The position numbers and the translations under genes were made by a program. A stretch of DNA of 64,000 nt from Parelaphostrongylus tenuis (taxonomy: Eukaryota; Nematoda; Chromadorea; Rhabditida; Metastrongylidae), in the NCBI GenBank assembly GCA_019055375.1, contig JAHQIW010000023.1, forward strand, positions 35,380 to 99,379, in the 5' to 3' direction. Below are positions 55,001-64,000 of this stretch, piece after piece (the first letter of the stretch is position 1; each line of letters begins with the position of its first letter). Under the pieces are notes generated by a model that did not search any database, was not told the DNA's origin, and saw only the letters and a list, made by a program, of their open reading frames with translations.

Positions 55001-58000
55001 ACAACGTTCTTTCTCCCTCTCTAAAGAAAAAAAAATAAAACAAATAAGAGTATTACATATCCCAATAACGTTTTCCATCATCACAGCTCTCCAATGTTCA
55101 CAACTATTGCTAAGCCATATTTTTTTCACAACATCTGATGCATTTTAGTCTTCTTGCCATCGTCTCTTATAATCTCAACGTTGTTTTTGGTTTTTCCTCT
55201 TGCGTCTGATGTGGACTACCATTTCATGAGATCGGCGGTTGTTTTTTTCTTTTGCTCTTGCTCACGCTGTGGTTTGAACACTCCCCCGTACCCTGTTTCA
55301 AGAGTCACACAAAATAGAAACACCCCACACACCAACCACTAATCCTATCCTACCCTCACACTAAAAATCGCACCACTTCTACACACCACTTCTCTCTCTC
55401 GTCCATCCGTCTACAAGCTTTACCTTTAAGAAAAATGTTTTTTTTAGAAAAACACAAAGGGTTAAAAAAAAAACAAGATAAGAAAAACTGAACACATAAA
55501 AAAAAAAAAAAAACAGATGAAAGTAAAAGGGAAAAAAGAAAAAAAAATAACAAGAGAATAAAAATCAAATTGCTGAGGAACCGAAAACAATGAGTAATCA
55601 GTGATCCTAAGGGAATATAAAGAGACAAGCAATACTTCGAAGACTGAAAAGAGTCGTAGTGATCAACAGGGGAAGTCATAGGAGAGGAAAAAAATAGTTT
55701 TCTTAATGATTGGAATTGTCGGGTAAATGACGTTATTTCGAACAAGTTGGGAAGGCGACCCGACATTGACTATACGCTTCAGAGCGGAATGGCAAGAGTC
55801 GGAAAATGGATAATCATCACCGAGCCACAAGCCCATATGCCGAAGTTTGTTTTGTGTTGGAATTTAGATAGAACATAGAAGTGAAAGGAAAGCGGAAAGA
55901 AAGCGTTCGGCTAGAGAAATAAATTTTTTGATTTTTTTTTGTATTTTTCGAAGAAAGATTTAATAAGACTTAAATACCAATGATATTGGTTTGCTTTCGG
56001 GCTTTTTGTTGCAAGGTACGAAAATTAATTTTTTATAATAGAAGAAACATAATAAATTTTCAGTGACTGTCCGATGTGATGTATATAGATGAATAAACGA
56101 CATTTTAATGTTAAATTGTTTATTGTTAGAGCCTCATTGGAGCAAGTGTGCGTGAACTCAGGTTTTTTATCAGTCACACAGTAATACTTTATATATGATT
56201 TATACTATAATAGTTAAATATTTAAAGAAATAGTATATTTTGTAGCTTGGAAGCACCACTTTTTTTTTTTATTTACGCTCTTCAAATATCCCAGGTTTTT
56301 GTTTTTCTAATTTCTACTCTCCCTGCTGTGATCCTGTAGCAGCAGATGGAATGGCTTTTATGTCCCGTTTTTCTTCTTGAGTAAAAACTTATCGTTAGAT
56401 CAGTTTTTGTCCCTAAAGATCGACGGCTAACGTTTCAGCGATTTCGCCTTCCTCAAAGTCAGTGCGACTCTCTACTAACCAGTCCATCATCGGTCAAACC
56501 TTTGGGACGGGACCACCCCCTCTTGCCTTCCCTTCTCCTCCCTCTAGCCCTACACCCCGCGCCCGCTGGCCTTATACCCCGGTCTGCTTCCTTTCCGCTC
56601 CCCTCCGCCCTGAGCCTCCGGGCTTCCCCCACCCCTTATTCTTTTCCCCTCCCTTTTCTCCCCCCCCTTTCTACTAATATCCCTCCCCCTCCGAATCTTT
56701 CAACCCTGCTGCTTTCCTCTTTCTATCGTCTAGACTCTCTCTTTCTTCCATACTAGTTATATCACTTCTTCTCTTTCCCAAACCCGCCTCTATTCCCCCC
56801 CTCTCTTCCCCCCCCCCCCCTCCACCCCACCATCCCCCCATCCCTCCCCTCCCCTCCCCCTCCCCCAGGAGCAACGAGCCAGATCTCTCTTCTTCTCTTC
56901 AAGCGTCCTCTGTCACCGGCTTGGCCCGCGGATGAGGGAGTTAAGATGCTGCGAAGAAATGAAGCACGCCTCCTTCGAAGGCGCTAATTAACTAATGCTA
57001 TGCATGTTATCTCACGAAGCTGGCGATAGTATTGAAAGAGTTAGATGCAAAATGCAGTCCAAGTGTTCGCTTCTCACATCGAAAACCCACCGTTGGACAC
57101 CTACCTATTATAGGAGCCGCTGCCAGTGTTTGGCAGTTACTACATTAGCAATGCCTTTAAGAGGCTCCGTAATAACGTGAGATGCTCGATAAGCGCAGAA
57201 GGCGAAGGACTATTTGTATAAAGTTACATAGTGGTGAAAAATATCACGAAAGGAAAGCTACTCCACCGAAGACAGTTGGCTCCTTCACACTGACCATATA
57301 GTGTCAAAGTAAGTAACCTCGATTTATGTTCTACATCTCTCAAAGGCGGGGCGCCAGTGGTTATGATTAGCTTGTGTGAGGTCGAACCCTTACTTTCCTT
57401 CCAAATTCGCGCTTTCGGCCCACGTCAAATGTACAACGATATACCCTAACAGGAACGCCTCAGCTAGACTGACTGTTTTGTGAAAGTACGTACACAGAAC
57501 TGCTTTATCAGCTATTCTACTGATTACTCGGCATAAGAAGACGAAATGTAGTGCACTTTATATCTCTACCTAACATGGCGTTCACGTGTCGCTCATTGCC
57601 TACGTTCCCGAGGTAACCCGAGCAGGGTCCACCCCACCAAGGCTTCCATTATTTCGATTGTCGAACACGCGCACGGAGGTTCACCACAATAGCCGGTTAT
57701 TTCTCACCTTTACAAGGATCTTTTGTTTTGAACATCACCATATCCGCTTATCTAGGCATTTTCAGTAATCTCATAGTATAATAGTAATCTTATATATTAA
57801 GTTAGCTGGGCTGTTAGCGAGTGTACAAATCTAGAGTCTTTCTGGTCACGATGAACATGACGGAATGTCAAAACTTGAGAAGCTTGCAGCCACGACAATC
57901 TTCCTATAAAGCTAAATACCCGAGAATGAAAAACAAATAGAGTCCCCCCCCTGTAACAAATACCGCAATGAACCAACGCACTTTCTCACGTATTGTGAGT

Positions 58001-61000
58001 TATACGATTTACTCACAGTCTTTACGACCATGATGATCAGTGCCACTTATTTGTATAGCTTCTTAAATCATCAGTGCTATTGTCATGAATTAATCCATAT
58101 AAATCATAAACACTACAAGCTGAGGGCACGCATTTTTTTTGCACAGTCGCTTAGATATACCCCGCTACGCATCACTTTGGCTTTAGGATAGTTTGGAACC
58201 TCGCTTTATGTTCGCCACCCCTTCATCCTACGCGAGCTGGGAATTCCCAGATCCTTCTGGGAGGATATCAGCACGGACACTTTTACACATATTGGCCACC
58301 GTGCGTCCTTCAGTCGCACAACAGCCACTAAACATGTTCATTCATTAGCTTTCAATCATATGCTCAGAACGCGAAACGAGATGCATTGCGGCATACTTCC
58401 AGGGTTCGACTGATCAGTAGCCCAGATAATACCTCGCACATTATTCCATGAGTACTTTAGAACGAGCTATTTATTACAGGAAGTGTAAGTATCGATTGTG
58501 AAAGGACTCTTAGGACGTCTCAAATATGTTTAAAATATTATGGAAGTTCTGCCACGGGTACGCGTGTTCTAAATACACCGAAGAACTTCTAAAATCCATA
58601 TATTGATTATCTGCCATACGATGGAGAGTGATGTACACAATACTGTTTGCGTCAGGCGAGACTCAGAACCGCATTTTGCCTATTCGGCGTGGCGTAAATA
58701 GGAAGAATTCTGTTTTTGGAGCACCCAATTGCCATAATATCTGTCAGCGTAACGGGATATTAGTGCCGAGATGGCTTTCAGGTTGAGACCGTTGACGGGT
58801 GGTGGCAAAGAGGCAACGGTAGTGCCACTTGGTAGCACTCCGTCACGGATGAGGTAAAAGGAAGGGTTCCGTGAGTTCCGCCTTGATGACAGCAAAAGTT
58901 TGCAAACATCACTCTACATGCGTTGTGATATATCTATAGAACATCGTACGAAAAGCTTAGAGGCGGACTTAATAAAAGGGATCTCTGTTCCGATCATCCT
59001 AATATTGACTTTGTATTGAGGTAAGTATAAGGCCAATAGTGGTCTCGAAGCTGGTACGCAATTCACGTATGTTCATAAAAAGCTAAGAGCAGAAATCTTC
59101 AAGCGAACCCATCAATACACTACCCTCGATGAAGCAACTCTCCATACTACACGAAGTCTTCATGGAGTAAAGAATCCATTCAGATATGCTTTTGTAAACG
59201 AATCGGTGATCGTTATTATTTTTTATTTTTCCCAAGTTTGGTGAAGCTATCTCGATCGAAAAAATCTCAGCGATCTTGTGAAATGTGTTCGAGGCGTTCA
59301 GAATCCACTCACCGGGCCTTTTCTAAGGAAACCTATCTACTACAGAGCACACCACGAACTCTACATCCCGATAGTCCTGTATTAAATCATGCATGGAGTG
59401 GGTTTTTTTACTAGTGTAATCGCCCCTCTTCGCTTAGAGGAGTCATTTTTACAACTTCATAGCATCACTGGATAGAATGTAAAACAATTTGCAGTGGAAC
59501 CAGATTTGGACCCTGATCCGATAAAGAGCCACAGGGAATGGGATGGCACTGTATAGGATGCTGTGCACGTTTGTTCTCTGAATTTCGCTTGAATTGAACT
59601 AAGTTATGGATCGAATGCACACCCAAGGCCGTACAGAAGAACGTGAGAAACGGGGAAAAAAGATCGTTTAGAACGAATTGCGGGTGAGTTACCCGGACAT
59701 TTCTTAGCACCCACTTGGCTGCATAGGCCTATAAAACATTAATTGGTGCAGGTCACAGCCACAGTATTCTACTTAACTGTTAACTTACGGTTGAGACATT
59801 GATGTACTGTCCTTTGTGATAGCGTACATTCAAATAAGAACCTTGAGAGAAGAGGAGGATGTTAGAGAGAGGTGACGGACAATGGTTAAGGAGCACGTTA
59901 ACACGGCCGAGCAATAGACTCCGAATACCGTTACCTCAACCGCGCGTTACACTCATAAACATTACACTTGAAAGTCATGTCTGAGAAGGTCCGTAAAATC
60001 TTTTTTAAGTAGGCTCAACACATACAGCGTAAGCTTGATACGCTTGTTCAGATCAGTGTGAACAATACTCAATCAACTCTTTTTTCAGATCTAACGCGTG
60101 GTGTGCATAGTCCTTACGTAAATCATACCCACGGTGTTGAGAGGTATCCAAACTTAAACTATATTAGGTCCGACGTCAGACGGAATCTGAACCGCATTCA
60201 CATGATCTGATGATGCATACTATCCACACTTGCCCCCTTGACCCCAATTCCCTACTCTATTTGGTTTCGTCACATAGCCCCCCGCACCACATCATTGCCC
60301 CACGCTAAAGAAGGTTGAATAAACAAAGAATTTGTGTCATCATTATATGTCCAATTATTTGGCAAGCGTAATCAGGATAATGGATCATATGCTTCGATAA
60401 GCCAACCCGGTGTGGTCACGATCTGACGTGATCTGATAGATTGATCGCACCTTATAACCTAGAAAGATGATGTAGGTGGCACAAACAGCCCCCAGTAGTC
60501 ACACGAATTAGCAATAGCACTCAACGTCCTCGTGGTAAGGGAAAGACGGTCGATCCCGGTTGTACACGTTACTTGTTTGCTCACAACCAACTATGAGTTG
60601 GTATTGTTATAAAGAACCAATATGTATAAGGGTTTTATAAGTATTGTAAAACTAACTAGTAGTACGTTACGATACGGACTAATCGCAAGTGTCGAGCGGA
60701 AAATTTAAATTGTTTGAGCGTATACTCAGTAGTAAAAATTGGTCGCGGGCGACCCTGTGGGGGAAAAACGCAACTGGAGTGTTCAACTTCCTAGTGCCTG
60801 GGATCATAAAGTCTTTTTTATCAACAAGCGTACTCTGTCTTAGTTTGCATTTAGGGTATTGATAAAGCTTCATGTTAAATGCATTTTTACATATTGTATT
60901 CCTTTATTCTTTAGCTATTCCTTGCGGAACAATATTCTTTGTACGTCTTATCGTCAACTGATAACATTTGACAGAGGGAAATGTATGCCGTGAATGGGAA

Positions 61001-64000
61001 TCTGTGTAATGCCGTATGATATCATTGAAGCAGGGTGCGTCTCATATGTTGCGATCGTTATCTCTCTATGTGTTATTCTCGAAAACTCACATAGTATTTG
61101 TTATTTCAAATCATGTTTATCTCCTTAACTTCCGTTGCCTTTATTTTCCGCGAATTTTTATATGGTTGTTTGGGTCGGCCAGTAATACATAAGAAAAGTC
61201 GTATGTTAGTCTCTTTCACACTGTTTCTTGTGAGTTGCACAAATCGAACTCCTTTTCCCTTTGGTGTTTTTAGTTTGTTGCTTTTTTTTCGCATACTCGA
61301 TTCGGTTACTAATCCAGGAATACCTAGATGGAGTTGCGTATAAAGTATTTGTGAGACCGATGTTATTATCTAGAACATTGAATGAATTACTACAAGCTTA
61401 TGTTGGTGAGTGAGTGCCAGTAAGTGCTGATAGAACAACTCCTAACGTCACACCCCCTCATTCATACACGTTATTGAATTTACATTTGTATGAGTGAATG
61501 TGAAATAAATTATTCTCATGCTTTGATATATGTGATGAGGTTAGCAATCTATCGCTGTTTCGAATCCTGAAGGAAATAGGCTATACCTGATGAGTGTATA
61601 GCGTTTCTTTCAAGTTTTATTTTTATTTGCGTAGGCCATTACTTCCATGTGAGATTGAAAAATTATGTCATGGAAATTGCTCAGATTCAAATTAGTTACG
61701 ATATATCTTATTTATTGACCACAAGCTAAGAACCTCGTTAAAAAGTCACGTCTGATATGAAGTGCCACAGAGGATATTGTATCTCTATATGTAAGGCTGT
61801 TTACTTTTAGTTGTGAAAGTAGTCCGAATGTTCTTCGATTGTTACCACCAGTTGCAATTTTCAAGGCTGCCATTGTCAAACCTGGCCGATAAACTGCCAT
61901 CACGCGGATCGTCCAGCAATTTGCGAATACAGACTTTCGGAAGCTTGTGAAGTGTATATTAGTAGGAAAGGAAACAAATAGAGAGGCCAGCGTGAGTCGT
62001 TGGATCTGGAAGTTTAGACCTACGGATGTTTCGAGGTTGAATTATAGCCGTGTGGTATATTTTAAGTATTGAACCTTTGATGCTAGTTGGGTCTTTTTGC
62101 CGTTATATACGTGAATTAATGTATGAAGCTACTACGATGTGACGGTTGACGCACACAATAACGCCCTGAAAGATCGCTGTGAACTCACGGAATTTGTATC
62201 TCTGTCATGGAGTGCATTTAAATATTCGGGGGGCGTTGTCTAGCTAGTCTTCTTGTACATCATTACAGGTATCGCTTTCTGGTTCCTGTATAATCAAAAT
62301 TTGCCAGGAAGACACTATATCAACAATAGTTCCCGAGAGGTTAGTCGTGAGATTAGTACTTTCGTAAAAGAGTGCTCTTAGATTTACCATTCAATAACTT
62401 TCGGAGAAAATATTATATGAGCGCTTGGAGCGCAGTGCTAGCAGAGGCCCCAGCGAACATCATTCGGTCTGTAATTTTTGGTCTTGTGTGAAAAGGCTCA
62501 CCGAGCCCTTTCATGCTCCGGATTAGTCGTTGCGTATCAGACTTGACTTGGACGATAGCTAGTGTATGACTTGTTACATCGTTTTTAGGATATCTGGGAG
62601 ATCATTGTGCAGGCCAGATAGCCCCATTAGCCGCCTACGATATGAGCTCGTGTAACACGGTCATAATAAGATCGAGCCCAATTGAGTCAGGCAATCTCGA
62701 TCAGCTCCGAAAGCTATATCCGTTGTATTCTCCATATGCTTGCGAAATCTTCTACAAAAAAGGCTGTTTGGTTTACAAGGACTAAGCTTTGGAGGATCTT
62801 GGCACAAAGACCGAGGTAGAGCGGCCATGACCATTACTGCATCGACGAGAATCATTTGAGTGCAGTTATGAATGCATATGTGCACATCATGGCGATTCGA
62901 GCATGACTCACAGCGATAGCCTTCGATGTACAGGTTAGTGCTAGTCGTCGTCCCAGACAAGTCTAGTACCAATTCTTGTGATTATGGGCAGATCTGAAAA
63001 CTCGTGGAGAGTTTTCAGAGTCGAATCGAAAAATTTTGAATTAATCGGACTGTTGTGGCGTCGTCGCTAGTGGCCACCTATAACCATGCGCTTACTCAGC
63101 ACCGTATATCCATAATTAGTCAAAGTGACGATTTTTTTACACGGACCTTTTTTTGCTTCGGTGTTCATGCTAATGTCAATGAATGTTTGTAGAATCATGT
63201 TGGGAGCATATCGACATACTTTTATGAGTAAAACTGAGAAGAGTGTGCTGTTTATGTGTGCGGTTTTGCTATCACTTTGGTTGTATCAAACGGAAATCAA
63301 CCTACACTAATGCTTACGGTTGGCTTACACTTTAGTCCATTTTGTTTCATTTGTATAAAGTTTTTCTCGATTGTTAACTTTTATTGAAGTTTCAAACAAA
63401 TTTTAGGAGACTGCCAAGATTGATTGATAGGACGTAGCAACATTCTAGTGCACGTCTTGTTCATCTCATTAAAGGAGGAGTGCACAGTCTGATGAACAAT
63501 GCTTGTTTAGATTTTGCAGGAATATCTGGGTCGAAAAGCGTTTTGCTTGAGCTAGATTACCTAGCTGCTCAAGCGATGTTTTCACTCTTTGATCTATCAT
63601 CTCAGTCTACGCGGGCAGTTCCGAATATTTATCGATATTTATATTTAGTGTGGAATTATCATTCATATTTCTATGTGTCGTATTTAGGAGAAGGCTTTCT
63701 AGCACGAAAGATTAGACCCTAGTCCAAATAACTTGATTTGCTGTTAACGGGAAACACTCAGTTTGAGGGCCTATGCGATCATGTATTGAGGAGGAACCTA
63801 GGAATGGAGGCCCTCATCGTTGTAAAAGCATATCGGCATCAGATAAAAGTGTTGCAGATCCCTGGTAAAGCCGAACGAGCCAGGCGTGACCGGAGAGTGT
63901 GTAAACAATAAGAGCCTTATACGATAATGTTGGATCATTATGCCTAATGTACCTCTCTGAATCTTATCCGTGAGATCCAGGGCTAGACGAAGTACTCCCG
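49045..64000. other. Anomalous region without recognisable genes or repeats
   Basis: Blocks of strongly biased composition: T-rich 49.2-50.8 kb, C-rich 52.3-52.8 kb, T-rich 53.4-54.0 kb, A-rich 55.4-55.95 kb and C-rich 56.5-56.9 kb with runs of up to about 12 C. Featureless mixed sequence follows from 57 kb onward. Frames are all under 165 codons and low complexity or domain-less. No RTE or SINE copy was seen, and no mariner copy. The only possible link to the rest is a degraded hammerhead-like motif near 56425-56455. Confidence 0.5.

Noticed and set aside
56502..56756. Proline-rich protein ORF
   Set aside because: The translation simply reflects a C-rich low-complexity block that is proline- or serine-rich in every frame.
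1..64000. CRISPR array, operon, or bacterial or phage genes
   Set aside because: Short spliced exons, LINEs, SINEs and microsatellites show a eukaryotic genome. No regularly spaced short repeats or dense ORFs are present.

Overview
This is eukaryotic DNA, most likely from a clade V (strongylid or hookworm-like) parasitic nematode. The reasons are: RTE-clade LINEs, tRNA-derived SINEs and mariner-derived MITEs of nematode type; many short exons with GTGAGT/GTAAGT donors and TTTCAG acceptors spread over long introns; and a plausible spliced-leader acceptor just before one start codon. The species is inference.

Layout. 0-2.8 kb: an RTE retrotransposon (internally deleted, 11-bp target duplication) inserted into a palindromic MITE. 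3-9.5 kb: SINE copies, RTE fragments, mariner-derived foldbacks, a small unrecognised three-exon gene (5.79-6.77 kb) and a hammerhead-ribozyme element (6.80-7.67 kb) with a decayed relative at 4.26-4.81 kb. 10.6-13.75 kb: a decayed Penelope-like element (PLE) on the minus strand, carrying RT, GIY-YIG endonuclease and hammerhead remnants and split by a nested RTE. 14.8-25.2 kb: mariner-derived foldbacks, a large inverted array of degenerate repeats, two tRNA-like SINE families and a TA-flanked MITE. 28.0 kb: a palindrome with a hammerhead core at its tip. 29.2-30.1 kb: a decayed RTE with an internal tandem expansion.

30.8-45.8 kb holds the one host gene I recognise: a carnitine O-acetyltransferase on the plus strand, 19 exons and about 640 residues, with the catalytic His motif and a C-terminal SKL peroxisomal signal. 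Intron phases fit throughout, but five exons each need a 1-nt correction. 46.9-48.8 kb: an RTE 3' fragment and a second PLE fragment (endonuclease plus hammerhead).

From about 49.05 kb to the end the texture changes abruptly. There are T-rich, C-rich and A-rich blocks, then featureless sequence, with none of the LINE, SINE or mariner copies that occur every 1-3 kb before it. I found no gene there. It may be a chimeric join, contamination or otherwise anomalous sequence.

The main mobile-element theme is a PLE and hammerhead system. Possible PLE drivers (both dead here) share the window with a short non-autonomous element that carries hammerhead ribozymes every 317 bp and is flanked by a 13-bp direct repeat, as expected of an animal retrozyme.
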